Shown one piece after another: positions 39,201-54,200 of a DNA stretch of 64,000 nt. The position numbers and the translations under genes were made by a program. Under the pieces are notes generated by a model. It ran no database searches. It saw only the letters and a program-made list of their open reading frames with translations, and was not told the origin of the DNA. Every line of letters begins with the position of its first letter. The first letter of the stretch is position 1. This DNA comes from Gyrodactylus bullatarudis (taxonomy: Eukaryota; Platyhelminthes; Monogenea; Gyrodactylidea; Gyrodactylidae). The stretch spans positions 62,001 through 126,000 of the forward strand of contig SSNU01000226.1 of NCBI GenBank assembly GCA_012064415.1. The letters are read 5' to 3'.

Positions 39201-42200
39201 GACTTAACAAGTTTTTCACCTTTTCTCTGAATGAACTCCAAGCTTTTTCTATCGGGTTCAATAAGAAAGAATATGGAGCTAATCTAAGTATATTAACATC
39301 CTCTGATTGAAAGTTCTCAATTCGATTATGAATCGGAGCATTGTCGCAAACAATTGTAATAGGCAAGATTCCTTGATTACGACATAAATTAATGAGTTCA
39401 GTGATCCAATTGTTAAATTGATCCGTTTTAAAGGATCCTCTTCTTGATGCTAGTGTAAGAAGGGAATTATGGGTAACTGCTCCGATGCAATGAATATTGG
39501 AACCTCTACTTGTAGGATTGATTAAAGAACATCTTTTTCCTATTTTTGAACGACCAAATTTCTTCTTAGTAAATAAATTAAAATTTGTTTCGTCTATCCA
39601 TACAACTGTGGAAGAGGCCTCACATTGAAGTATTTTTCGGCAATATTCGCTCCTCTTGGCCTTATTTTCTAACGAGTTCATAGACGTAGGAACGCTTTTA
39701 GTGATTTTCAATGAGATTAGAGCGCCATCCAACCAGTTCTTGATAGTTTGGGGAGTGACAGATATCTCGAATGTTTGAAGAATATGTTCAACACATTCTT
39801 GAAGAGTTGTTTGAGGTAAGTTTTCAATATAACTGATCAGATTTTGAATTATAATATTTGATTTCTTGATATTTTTGGCTCCATCTCTTTTCAGTTGAAT
39901 TGGTCTACCAGATCTTATCCACTTATAAGCAGTAGCATATGGGATTTTCATCAACTTTATGTAAGAGAACTAATCTTCTTCGTTTGAATAAATTTCCAAA
40001 ACCTTCGCACGGACACTATCAGGGTATTTGTTCCTAGGCATGGTTTGAAGTGATTAATGTCGAACAAGGTTGTGAGCTCTTTGTCTATACTAATGCTCGA
40101 ATTTTATTGGTTTTACCTACTCCACCCCCACAATTTACAAAAATTAAATAAATTTTCCCGAATAAATTAATTATCGAAAGTCTTATCTTGAATTTACTTA
40201 ATGAATTTCTTATTTTTCCTTTTGGCGTAGTAAACTTTGCTATTGAATTTATTTTTTATCTTCTTATCAGTCATTCTGAATGAAAATTTTGCTTTTGAAT
40301 TTCACTTACTTGACTTTTGATTTTATTTATTTTCCTACAGAATGGAAGTTGTAAAACAGGCAGTGTTAATGAATTTAATTTCTTTGTTATTGGAGTAGTT
40401 ATTTATCCTTTTGATTTTCTTTTCTCTCTTGTTGGTCTTTAAAAGGTATAGATAAAACATGTTGTGTATGAATGAATCATGCTGTGTTTGTGAGATTAAG
40501 AATAGGCATTTTATTTTTAATTTCAAAAAAACAACACTTTTTTGAAATGCTTCTGAGAACCAGAAATAAATCACAGGTCAATAAAAATTTGCGAAATTGC
40601 TAAGTTTTTTTATCAGCTTTCTAATGGTATACTTTTTAACTCAAGATTCTGTAAAATAAAAATTTTTCTTATTCAGTATTTTTTATTGATAAAAATTGCA
40701 TGAGCTTATAGAGGAAGATGAGATCAGTTCGTTTTTATAAATTAAAAATGAATAACTCTCATTTCTTATGTAGTTTAATAGCTTAGATTGAATCAGGGTG
40801 AAAAATAACGTGATATTCTCCCACGAGCTTTCCTCGATTTTCATTGGTCCATGCAATCGACCAATAATATTCAAGCGAAATTAGCCCTATTCAGGAATTT
40901 TACTCAAGAAGTCCTCGAAAATTTAGAGGCATTTTATAGAAATAATTGATCCAACAAGCTTATTTTACTTATAATATACTGAAAATGATTAGGTTTCATC
41001 ATAGTGTGAAAATTGAATTTTGATTCTTTGATCATTTTTCCTACTTGAAAATCTAATGATACTAATGATATAATTTTGATGATTCAAGATCTCGGAAAAA
41101 GGAATGGTGGTTATCGGTTTTCTTCTCTTGTTATGATCCTAGAAATCAACTTTTGATCACTCTCTCACTTTGAAATCAACAAAAAATTTCGACTCATTTC
41201 AGGCATCACCTTTCTTTCTCTCTCTATGGCAGACAGCATATCCATAGTCAAAGCAGATATTGAAAAACATATCATTAAACGGAAATTGTATCAATAGGAT
41301 AACTCCTGTTAACTCATCAAACACTTTTGAATTCGTTTTCCGTTGAAATTATAATCAGCAAATTTCTAACTAAAATTCTTAAGTTTTATGTTCCTATTCG
41401 TAATTGAATAAAAGCAATTAAAAAAAAGTTTTTTCTTCAAACGGTTACCTGTCAATTTTATCTTATTTGAATTCTTTATGAATAAAATGTCGTAAAACGA
41501 AAGCTTAATTAAAACGATGCTGATATCTTGAAGAATAGATTGATGACTAAAGAAATCATCTCCAAGTCATAGATCATAATTGAAATTGATAAATTTTCCC
41601 CATCATAATAAATGAAAGATAATGAAGAGTGATGCCATATAATGAGTAAATTGCCTTTGAAAATATATAAATAAAAGTTTTTGTTATTGACAGATGAATA
41701 GATCAATCTTTTTGCTTAAATATGAACTGAATCATAATTGGAAAAAATTGGAAAAATCCCCATTATGCTCTTATCTTTGAACATTCTTGATATTTTAAAA
41801 AATTCTGAGATTAGCTGAATTATTTTTAAAAATTTATCTTGTGAAAGAAAAAAATAATTTCTATGAACTTGGCTTAATCTGACGACTGAATTTTGGTACT
41901 GTCATCAGATTGATTGAACTATGGCATCTCAAAGAGTATTGAAATTACTTAGATGGAATTGATTTTTATTGAGAGGTTTTTGCTAAACCCCGTTTTCTAC
42001 TTTTACGGTTGATCTGTCGAATTTTTTTCTTAAATGAGTGAATGTGTATCTTTTGAAAAATCTTTAGAAAATTATGATACCTTGATGTAAAAATCATGAA
42101 TTCCTAAATTCATCAAGAATACCCTAAATAATTCAATTTACTTCTAATTCCTTATGAAGATCCCTTCATTCTCAGAAATCTTTATATTCATAACTTGAAC

Positions 42201-45200
42201 TGTGCAAAAGTTAAAAATATAGATTTTTTTATTTTCTTCAAATTCCCTTGAGATGTGATATTTTTCACGTATGAGGCCAGGAGTTAAAAGTTATTTATTT
42301 CCATATTTTCTCGTTCTTAAGTAAACATAGACATGAATTTTATTGGGTAGCAATGTGAAACATAACTAGAAGCGTTATCCATCTATTTTATTGCATTAAA
42401 TAATGATAAATTTTAGTTGAGAAATTGAAATTTCCATATAAACTAATGTTACACAATCGAAATAACACTTTGAATATTTGAAAAAGTCAATGAAAATAAT
42501 AAGGATTAATTCCAAAAATCAACTCAAATGTAAAGGGACCCAGAAGAAAATATTTTCCATAAATAACCCCAGAAATTTGCAAAAGAAATAATTTTTTTGT
42601 ACGATAATATTGTCGTAATTTTTATAATTTTTTTAATAATTTTATTTGACACTAAATTACACTTATCTCGGTTCTTGCACGTTTCTTATTTATTTTTAGA
42701 TTGCTTTGGGACATGAATTTTAGAAGAAACTCTTGAATTCACAGCGCAAAACTGTTTACAAGAATTGCAAAACTACGAGACATTGTAGTTTGTTTTGAAA
42801 TTGACTGCTTTTCCTATTAAAACTTGATGAACATAAAAAAATAAATTCACTCGAGAAAATCTAGTAATTGAGAAACCTGTAGATTCGCCCATTTTTCCAT
42901 CAAGTGTTCTATAAATGGTTTAAGTAGAAGTTAAGCCTTTCAAAAATCTGACAATAAGTTCATAAGAAATTGGGATATTGGGGTGATTTTTGAAATAATG
43001 ATTCACAATTTTTCAATGAATTAGAACAGAAAAAATTGAAGCAGTTTCTTCTTCATGCATCCATCTTCGAATGATCACAGTTTCTGTAGACAGTTTCCTA
43101 TTTTTCTGTCCTATGTATGAAGCCCTACAATTACAATTTGAGAATATATGTATGGGTGAAAGGGAAATTCTTTAACTTATAAAAACCAAATCAACATGTC
43201 CAGAAAAAAATAATCATATTATCTACGATTAGTTTTCTTCAGCTTAAATTTAATTCTAATTTTGTGAAAATTATTAGGTTGTGCGATAAGTAATGGGACT
43301 AAATATAAAAAATACATATATTGAAAAATCTTTTTAAATATATATAACATATCAATGAAAATAATTTCCTGACGAATTAACACATTTCTCCCAACGAATT
43401 GGAAGTTGTCTGATACCATCAGCGAAAAATTCTTCAGATTTTGAGCTGAAAAAGCCATCAAGTCCATTTTTTACCTCCTCTTTTGTTTTGAATGTTTTGC
43501 CTTTAAGAAAGTGTTCAAGAGATCTGAAAAGGTGATAATCAGATGGAGCAAGATCAGGGCTATAAGGTGGATGATCCAAAACATCAAAGTTTTCCTCTTC
43601 AAAAAATTTTTTAACCTCTTTACCCAGATGAGGTCTTGCGTTGTCCTGGAGAAAAGTGACTCTACCAAATCTTGGGTAATTTTGGCGAAGTTTGATCACC
43701 ATCTCTTTCAAATATGACAAATATCTCTCAGCATTAACTGTTTTGCCATAATCTAACAGCTCGTAATGAACAATGCCTTTCATGGTCCAAAATATCGTTA
43801 ACATGACCTTTTTGGCAAAACGATTTTTGATGGGCTGTGTGATGTGCTCTCCCACTTTCTTCTATGATCTTTTACGGCTCTGATCACTGAGGTAAATCCA
43901 TTTTTCATGTAGTAACAATGTTCTTTAAGAAGTTATCGTACTGAATACTGTGAAGCAGTCTCTTGACAGCATCAACTCTCCGTTTCTTTTGTGACTCATT
44001 CAATTCGTGAGGAACAAACTCATCAAAAGAATTCACAAAATTCTCTTCACGCAGAACACGACAAACTGAGTTATGAGACACATTCAACTCGGCTGAAATC
44101 ACTCTTGAAGATGAATGGCAGTTTGTTCGGATAGCTGCAATGATTTCATCGTGGTTGATCTCGGAAGGTCGACCTGACCTCTCTTCATCATCAAAATTCA
44201 TTTTTCCATCTTTGAAGGCTGAGTGCCACCGGAATACTGTAGAACGTTTAATTTTATCGCCAAAAACAGATTTGAGCTTTTGAAAGGTCTCTGAGGGCCC
44301 GGTTCCCAAGAAAAACTCATATGCGATAATTTTACGAAAATCTTTCTTATCAAATTTATCAATAATATCCATTATTTTTAAATTTTGAAATAATAAATAT
44401 GCATAAACAAAAAGAGGAGACCTTACACTTACCTCCACCCATTCATTATTTGCTGCTGAAATAATCACATCAAATTCTAACTCATTTGCACAAAGATGAA
44501 TTATTTCCGACGGAGAATAACATTAAATCAGGCATGGCTCAAATCAGACATAATGCAAATGAGATTACTCCCAGCAATTATTCGTCTTGAATTTTTATCA
44601 GAAATATTTATGAATTTTTGATTCTTTCAAGTAAAGCTAACTAAATAATCATGATATATTGATTGATCTGATAGATAGAGAATAATTTGATTTCAAACCA
44701 ACTTTCGATCGCCAGGCTACTCCATTCGAAAAGAGTTCTAGTAATCTCCTGGAATAATCTTTTTTTGTTAGACAACACACTCATATTTGAAGAAATATAA
44801 AAAATACAAAATAAATATAGTATAATCTAAATCTATAAATATTGCTGCTCAATCAGTCGTTTTACGCGAGCTAATTCAAAACGAGATTTTCTTTGAAAAA
44901 ATAATTCGTTGGAAATTGGACTTACTAAAATTTTAATAAATTCATTTCTTAACCAATTATTATAATTATTTTAAATGTAGAACATTTTTTGACCTATCAA
45001 AATTGTAATATTCATGAAAAATAAGAGAAATTTCGTTTTGAGCTATTGAAAAAACCATATTTAAACGATTTAAGTCATTTTTACAACTTTATGTTTGTTG
45101 GGATTATATTTAAATACTTGAAGTTTTTTTTCTTTGAAATTATACATTTATTAAATTTAAAAAGAAAATCATTATTATAAAGAAATTATTACAAAATTAG

Positions 45201-48200
45201 TTTTTTGAAAAGTTAAAATAACAGATCGACCTCGTCATTGGGAAATCTGCAGTGTTGGCTCATAAATAGTCAAACTTCACTATTTCAAGCTAAGAAATTG
45301 TCCTCATAACAGGCATTCCTGAGATTGTAGCCTTTATTAACATTTGAGACAAATTTCAGGAAAAATTTTACTACAAAAGCCATCCTCCTGACCCACAGTG
45401 GCGAAAAGCCAGATCATATTATCAGGCCATTATATGGATAGAGGCAAGGGTAGATGGTAGTAGTTTTTTCATATCGATAGGTTATTTAAGTAATTTTGCA
45501 AAATTTCGTCCAAGTCTAGTGTTTATTACAATTTCGTGCATTTAAACGAAAATTTTCATTTCACTTATTAATCGAAACTTCAATAACTTATCAGCACACA
45601 GTTCGATAAATATCCAATGAAAAAGACAGAGTTTCTGTAAAAATTGTTAAATCCCATTTTCATATAAACTAGCTTTTTATTTCTACTCAAATTTTGAGGA
45701 ATTCTTAAAATTTTTATCATCTCTCTAATTTAAGCGCATTCTCTCTTCTACAATCATAAATCATGCTTTTATAATCGAAAGAAAACAAATTTATGCGATA
45801 AAGAACGTAGAAGGAAAATTCTCCAGATCATTATCAGGACAACACTCCAGCAATTGAGAGGGGAAAAACTGATAATGATGATGAAATTATAATTGAAGAG
45901 AAGCTGATGATCTCAGATTAAAATAGATAAATTATTTATAACTTCTTCTTTCAAAATATCTATATTCATAATAATAGACATAAAATTCATTTTTGAGATG
46001 AATCTCTCGAGCATGAGCACATATGGCCTTTGATTTGAATTATTAATCGATTTATATTCTAGGCGGATTTCTCGCAGATCTCCTTAGATTAAAGACAGCA
46101 CTCCCGTTAACAATAATCCGGAAGATTTTCTCGATCCTTGGATTTGGTCTTAAAGGAGTTTTCTTCATAGCAATGAGTTTTGCTCAAGATGAATTTTTCG
46201 CCACCATTTATCTGACACTTTCTCTTGGTGAGTCCTGATAATAACCGAATATTTCTTTCAATTTTTTAATTTCAGAACTATACTTTTTACAGACGAAAAA
46301 AATAAGACTAAACTAAGAACAAACATAGATTTAGAATGAGACAGTAAAAAAGGGTACGTCTTACAAGGTTGAATTTTTAAGGTCAAATACAAACTGAAAC
46401 AGGATTGGTTGAAAATTCAGGAGCTTGCATAAAATGTAGAATACATTTTGTTTGTATGTGTCTATTCTCACCATGTGTTTTCTTAAGTTGCATAGAGGGG
46501 GAGGACATTGAAGATAATTATAATTTTGAAATTTTAAGGCTGGCTCCATTTTCGTACCTAATAGATCCTAGGGAAAAAATTTGGACCATATAATAGTTAC
46601 CTTGATAGGAGAAGGGAAGAAATTCTTGAATATTCAAGAACAGGATAAGAAAAATGTGAAATATGTATTATGTTATACTAAATAGACAATTTTTAATTCG
46701 AATAAATTTTCTCAAATTCAAAATGTATTTTTTGAATTGGATTTGTCTTGATCATAACATGAGTTAAATGTATGTCATATACTATTAATTATACATACAA
46801 CTCTAGATAATTATAATTATGCCTTTTGTACACAAGCATATATTCTCATTTTGAATCTACGTGTTTCGTAGATTTCCGAAATCAAGAAGCCTTAAATTTT
46901 TCAAAAAAAATTGAAGACAAAAACCTAAAATTAAGGAATAAAATCTAATATTATTAAATTATTATTTGAACGATAATATTCTCTGAACTTTGTCAAAAAT
47001 ATTTTCGTTTGGATATTTAAATATTTAGATCTAATAATCCATTATTATAAACTTTCGGGCTACTTTTGTGACAATTTTTTGGGCTATTCTAACCCAAAAA
47101 TAACAGAGTCTTATAAAATTGGACTTTTTTATGATTAATGATATTTTACATTTTTAAAGATGATTTAAAATACAATTTAAAAATAGAGTTTTCGAGCTAT
47201 TCAGTAAAAACTGAAAAATCGACTTTGATTATCGAGCTTTGCTTTTATATACAGCAAAACATGAATGAGATAGAAAAACAAAAACAACATCATCTTGATT
47301 AGGATTAGAATTTCAACAAAAGAAAGTTTTCTAATTTCTGAGCTATTCGAATTCAAATTTACCTATTTTTCGAAACTTCCCAAGTTCGACTCAATTATAT
47401 GCGAATTTCAGAACGGCGTAGGAAAATAATCTAGCCAAATTCGGATGCAGTAGACCTTGAAGTATCAAAGCGTAAAAAATCTTTAGGAAATTATAAAATA
47501 TTTACATTGACGAATCTCTTTTTCTAACACCTATAATCAAAACAAAGATGGAATTGAAATCTGCAAAAAGTTCTCTAAAAAACTGGAGAATATCATTGAG
47601 TAGACCGGGCAAATGCTCAATTGAAGTAGATTTCAGTAATTTAATTCTATTAATTAAACGATGATTAAAATTTATTCAATGATATAAGATGTACACTAAA
47701 CTTCCTAGAAAATGTATTATCCGAAAAATAATCGGTCAAAAAATTTTGCCTGCTTACTCACAAGTACGACCGTTAAATTTCAAAAATATTTTTTGAACTT
47801 AATGTATTCTAAAGTGCCAAATGAGGCCTAAACTTCATGTTAAAGTAATGAAATTCTGTATTTTGGCTAATAAGAGTATGCTCTTGCTTCCAAACCTCTT
47901 TTCATAATTCTAGCACCCTTAATAAGCGAGTTGATTTTTTTTCATACTGCGTCTATAAAAGTAACTCTATCGGATGCAGAATGAAATGTTGTTTCTCTTG
48001 GTCAATTTTCATGCATCAATACCATAATCGGTGAAAACTAGATGAGTTTAAAGCTGATATGATCGGGAATTTCGTTTTTGATTGAAAATCGAAAAAATAT
48101 TCATTTCTAAGTTGAATGTAGTTACAGACCCCCGTTTTTTTCTTACGATGACGTAATCGAAAGATAGCTTGTAAGCCCTGCAATGTAGGGAGACCCCCGT

Positions 48201-51200
48201 CCTTATTTTACTTTAACGTTGAGGTTCACTGTTGAACAATGTTGAAAATTGTTAGTAGACCCCCTTATTCACTCCAACCTTTTAACATTCGTTGAATTGT
48301 AGTTACAAGTTAAAATTTTTTGAGTTTCGTTTTATTTTTTGCTATGTCAAATTTTCAGATCTATTATGTCCCAATTAGCGTTATGAACCCTATGTACCCC
48401 TTTGGATAGAGCCAATAGGAATAAAGAAAATTTTTTCAAGTAACTGGTATTCTATTGGATTATATAATCAGATCGGAAATTTGAAAAATCTACCTCTAAA
48501 ATGTCAAATAACTGGTTGAATATAAATGCTAATTAATTATGACAATTTTTAATTAAAAAATAAATTATTGTTTAACTCAAGGTATTTGGGATATTTATAG
48601 TTTTTTTAAGGTTTCTCTGGGTTAGCAGTGGCTGGTTATGCTGTTAATGTTATCGACATGTCACCCGAGTATGCTGGCCTCATTATGGGTTTCGCCAATA
48701 GCATAAGCACATTCACTGGTGAGTTTATCAATTTTGGATAATTTAAAAATTTCCAAAGATTTTTTAAATTATCGTCTCTCAGTATCATTGAGAGAAATAA
48801 CTGAGCAAGAATGATGAAAGGGAACAAAATTCCATTTAATTTTCATTTATCAGAATTAATCTGAAAGACAACCACTTTGATGTTTTTTTCTCTGCCTAGT
48901 TGCAAGAATCTTTTTTTCATATTATTATATTTTTGATCAAAGATACTCTCATTTCATCTAGTGATAGTTGGAAGTCTCTCATCCTAAACTATTTCAATCA
49001 AAAGTTTACTCAGTATCGATGATAGGATTTGCTTATTATTTTCCCTTATAAAATGAAATATTGATTTTTTTGATAAATGTAGTAGAATAATTACAGTAAT
49101 TAACTTTACTATAACATGTGAATCATATAAAATTCTGTTAACTTGAGACCAAGTTTTATTTCCAATTTGGAAATAAACGAAAAAAACTTATGTAACTTGA
49201 TCTCTCTTTCTGATTTAATTGAAACATTCGAATATGAGGCATCGAATTTCTCTTCTAGGATAGATTCCTTCATTTTATAAAATTTAACTTAATTTTAACA
49301 AAGCAAAATTCTTTTAAATTAATCTGGTTGGGAATTTACATAGATTTCGAATTTTTATCAAGAACTCGGGGATTGCTCAATCGTTTTTGTAAGTGAGGTT
49401 ATTTCTAAAATTCGAGCTGTGTGATCAACATCATAATTTGAATAAATGAGAAGTTGGGTTCATTTCGAGTATATTTTTCAGTGTGATACATGCCAGATAA
49501 ATAGTATTCATATAGATAGACTAAAAGAACGATTTTTGGCTTAAACACATTTTTTTTGATTCGTTGAAACTTTACCTGACAACAGGTATCAAGTTGGATC
49601 AATAACAAATTGGATCTCAAATTTTAATGTGGAAAATTTATTCTTCTATTCAATGATACCTTACATGACCAGTTATCTTTTCTGGTTCAGAAGTTATTCA
49701 AGGTTTTCACTCAAGTGATTTCACTCAATTTTTCTCGATTCTTATTGGTTCATTTTGATTAGCACAACAATTTCGTATAAAACTGAAGGATTCATAATAA
49801 ATGATTAAATCTGTATTGACAATAACAGGGATTTGTATATTTATACAAAAATTAATTTTGATATTGAGTTATAGGTTTTCATTGTTTTTCGAAGTTATTT
49901 TGATTTTAAAAAATGCATTTCATAATTTTTTTCCTTAAACGTATGATCATTATAATCGTTCTTTATCTGAAATGTATCACACTGAAGAGTATGACCGAAA
50001 TTAAAGACCTTTATATATATGCAAACAAACCTGGCATCATCTTTTTATTTTAACCCTATCGAGACGATAAGAAAACCAATCTAGAAAAAGACTCAAAATT
50101 GATCATTCTAAATGAGATTCTAATGGAAATTCTATTCAATAAGGATTCATATGACCCCATCTAAGAAAGTCGATTTTCTATTAAATTTCCCATCTACTAA
50201 TAAGTAGATGAAAACCAAATTTTACTAATCTTGGTTATTTTATCCAAATTTAGATATCTCTTTGAGACTTTTTGGTATTTTTCGGATTTGTTTAGCGTGA
50301 ATTATAGAATAGATATTGTTGAGACCTGCGTAAAAACTGAGAATTTCCTACTTTAAATATACTTTCCTATATAGGGCGAACCTCACGAAAGGGTTAATTT
50401 TTCAAATTTCGAAACTTATTGGATTCTTATACTTTTTATAAACTTTTTGTTGATTTCAGTATGGGTGAGCGTTAGAGATAGATTTTGCAAATTTTCTATT
50501 TCTAGCCTTCATCAGAAACTGAATGGGCTCTTCAAGATAATTTTAATGACGTATAAGCCATATAGCCCACAACCTATTTATGAAGTAAAGCTATTCTGGA
50601 AATAATCTTCGCATATGCCGAAACCAAGAAAGTTACTCATTAATCATTAGAATTGAAGACAAAAACATAAAAATAAGGAATTAAATTTGAGATTAAAAAA
50701 ATAATGAGATCTGATGATCTATTATTAAAAATTTTGGTGATCTTTAAAATTCTGAGGAAAATCTATCTGGGAACAAGGACAATAACAAAAAGTTCTGTTT
50801 TGAGAAATCATAAGACCATCAGAAGTTGTATTAATTAGTGAATAAAATTTTCGATAAATTTATTAAATTTTCAGAGTAAATTAGTTGCAATAAAAAAATT
50901 TACTGAATTTAATTTCAGCCATTTTTCTCATGATAGAGACCGAAATGTTTTTCTCCTAATCATTTTCAATAGACTGTAGATGAAAAAAAGTATTACAGAT
51001 CAACTATTTCTATCAAAAGTCTCTAAATCTTCGATTACTGAATTGAAACTCTGATACTTTCACTGCCACCTCTAGAAAATTATTCATAGGAGAAAAATTA
51101 ATGCATTTCGAACCAAATTTTCATTCTGAACTGCATTTTCACCCAAAATTGAACATAAAGCTAGTTTATATGAAGATGGGAATGTACTCACAATTTTATC

Positions 51201-54200
51201 TGAGTAAAATCCAAAGGTCCTCGCCCCCCCATGGTTTGTGTATACGCTGAATAGAGTGTATTTTCTCCAACGAAATTTTATTTTAACGAATTGATAGCAT
51301 GACAAAAAGAGCCTATAATCAGACCAAACGCCAAGGACCAACTATTGCTTCATTTGGATTGTTAAAACAATTTTAAGGCTCTAAAATTTCTATACACTAT
51401 GATTTATGAAATTGAAAAATCTATCTCTAGTCAACGTTCAAAAGTTAATTTAAAGAATCACATAGACTCACTAATTTTACTGCGCAAAAGTTAATTTTTG
51501 ACGATCCAAAATCCCTTGATAGCGGCTTGTCTTATTGTGATTATAATAAACAACTTTTGATCGCTCTCTTAAAGAATGAGGGGGTTTCCAACAAAAATAC
51601 TGCCATACTGAATTTTCAAAATGATTTTCACTCTCTATACTTCACAAAATAGCACATATATATATTAGCACATTCACAAAAAACTTACATCTTTTTCCAA
51701 ATCTCTATATTTACGAAACGAATAATTTTTCAACTAAAATTTTTATCACACTCTTGAGTAGAAAAAATAGATGACTTATATCTCTTGGTCGAAATCCGGT
51801 TTCCCCTTTTCCTTCTTCTACTCACAATAGGAAATCATTCTAATGTATAATGGAAAAATCACCAACAATATCGATTTTTATACAATTCTTTAACAAACAT
51901 TCATATTTGATACGTTCATGGATAGATGCTCTATTTTGAGGAACATTCATCACCCGCTACATGTTAAATAAAAAATAAAAATACATGTAAGAAATCTAGT
52001 TTACATGAAGATGAGAATATAAAGTTGGAAATCTATAAATTCGAATATTACAATTTGAAGAAAAAAATTATTTTCATGAAAAATATGGTCATTTTTCAAA
52101 TTCCCATTTGACGCCAAAATCCCATTTTTTCGAACTTTGAACCGAAAATTTTTATTGATTTGAGAGTTGGAGGTTGATCAAAATGGGTTTTTCAGGATCA
52201 AGATTAGACAAGAAAATCAATTCAACTGAATCTTATCTGATACACTGCCTTATTATCGTTTGGGAGCTGAATTTCAATTTTTTGATCATTTTCACTATTT
52301 GAAAATCAATGAAATTTCGATAATTCAAAATCTCTCGAAAATGGGTTAACTATCGGTTACTTGACGATGCTAGTCAGCTTTCTTGTCTAATCTTGATCCT
52401 GAAAATAAACTTTTGATCATTCTCCCACTTTCAAATCAATAAAAATTTTCGGTTCAAAGTTCGAAAAAATGGTATTTTGGCGCCAAATGGGAATTTGAAA
52501 ATTGACGATATTTTTCATAAAAATAATTTTTTTCTTCAAATTGTAAAAGTGTAATGAGTAGGATTTCAAAAAATCTTTAACATATTCGAATTTTAGATGA
52601 AAATATCGAGATTTCTGTAAAAATCATAGATTCCCAACTTCATATCAATTAGCTTTACTATTTTTTCAGAATACTCAATATTCCATTGGGAATCTTAACG
52701 AATACTTGTCTGTCAGATCAACCAGAGAAAAATATTGAGTTTTTTTTCCATTTGAATGATTATTTTGTGCCATCATCTATCTTATGAGTAGGCTTAGGTT
52801 GGCTTAAACCCTCGCCCTGGAAATGTCATAGAAAAATCAATACAAATGGACCCTATTTCCAGGGCGAGGATTAAAATTCTGCATCATTCCACCAGATTTT
52901 CACTCCTGATTCATACATTTTCTCGTTGCCAGGTGCGATTTCATTTCTAAAATTTGAAGGAATTGACCGTTGCGATGCACATTCTTTGCAATAGCCAATT
53001 GCTTGCTTAAAGAAAAAAACATTATTCGGATGAATTTTTTTTCAAATCTTTGATTGTTAATTTACTGTTATACACAAGAGGCATATGAATTATTACTCTA
53101 GATGAGCATACAAATTTATTTTAATCTTGAGATAATCCGATCAATCACTTGAGAGACTAATAAAATATTTAATTCCCACGTTAGCACCTATTCCAGGTAA
53201 TCTTTTGAAGTACTCTGTTACATTCTTTGATCAGATTTGGTGATGTTTATTAGGCTAGGATGAAATTTTTAATCTCATATTAAAACCAGCTTTTCTGATA
53301 GAACAATCAATTCTAAGCATTATTTTGTAATGAAGCATGTGTCGAAAATAATTCTGTGTAAATTTTTGGGCTGATTCTAAATCTGTCCTCATATCTGAAA
53401 AATTACCTATAATTTCTGAAACAATTGGAATAAACAAAAATTAAGTCAAGCTTGCTTCAATATCAAAAAATCATACTTTCATTTTACACAAAGAATTAAT
53501 TCATCGGTTGTCAAAAAACAAAAAGATGAAATTAATAAGTAGATCTAAAAAAACTAGATATAAAAATGATAGGTCAAATTTTGAGACGTATCAATTCAAA
53601 GTAATTCAAAGTAAAACTCCCAAGACCATTCGACAATATCCGATAAATCCAAATGACCTATCTTATCTTCTTGGTTATGAAAATACCTTCAAAACGAGTT
53701 GTCTGGTGTTGTATGAGTCCTTTATTTACATGAGTTATGACTGACCTGAGATCGTCTTTCCCCAGATATAAGGTACTGTTAACACCACCTAAAATAATTA
53801 TAATTATCGAGACCGCATCTATGAAAATTAATTAATACTAAATTTGGTTGATATGAAGTTGGGAATCTATGATTTTTATAAAGACCTCGATTTTTCATGA
53901 AAAAACCGAATGTGTTAAAGATTTTTCCTAATACTGTTGCCCACTTTTACAATTTGAAGAAAAAAATTCCGAAAAATATTTTTTTTGCAAAATATGGTCA
54001 TTATTCAGATTTCGATTTGGCGCCAAAATCCTATTTTTCGAACTTTGAACTCAAAATTTTTATTGATCTGGAAGTGGGAGTGTAGTCAAAAGATGTTAGG
54101 TTGGATCAGAATTAGACAAGAAAGCCGAATATCGCCTATAATATTTCAAAAGATTTACCATTTTCGAGGGATTTTGATTTGTCGAAATTTCGTTGATTTT

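Larger units (their letters stand above)
48719..51991 (+). repeat. SLC17 intron 3, first part
   Basis: It holds two hammerhead-like blocks in opposite orientation (49460-49494 and 49971-50039), an inverted piece of the GTGGCAGTGATAGTG repeat near 51000-51130 and foldback termini near 51160. There is no coding signal. Confidence 0.5.

Noticed and set aside
40335..40574. 79-codon - strand frame with hydrophobic segments
   Set aside because: It lies largely inside the right 251-bp inverted arm of the transposon.
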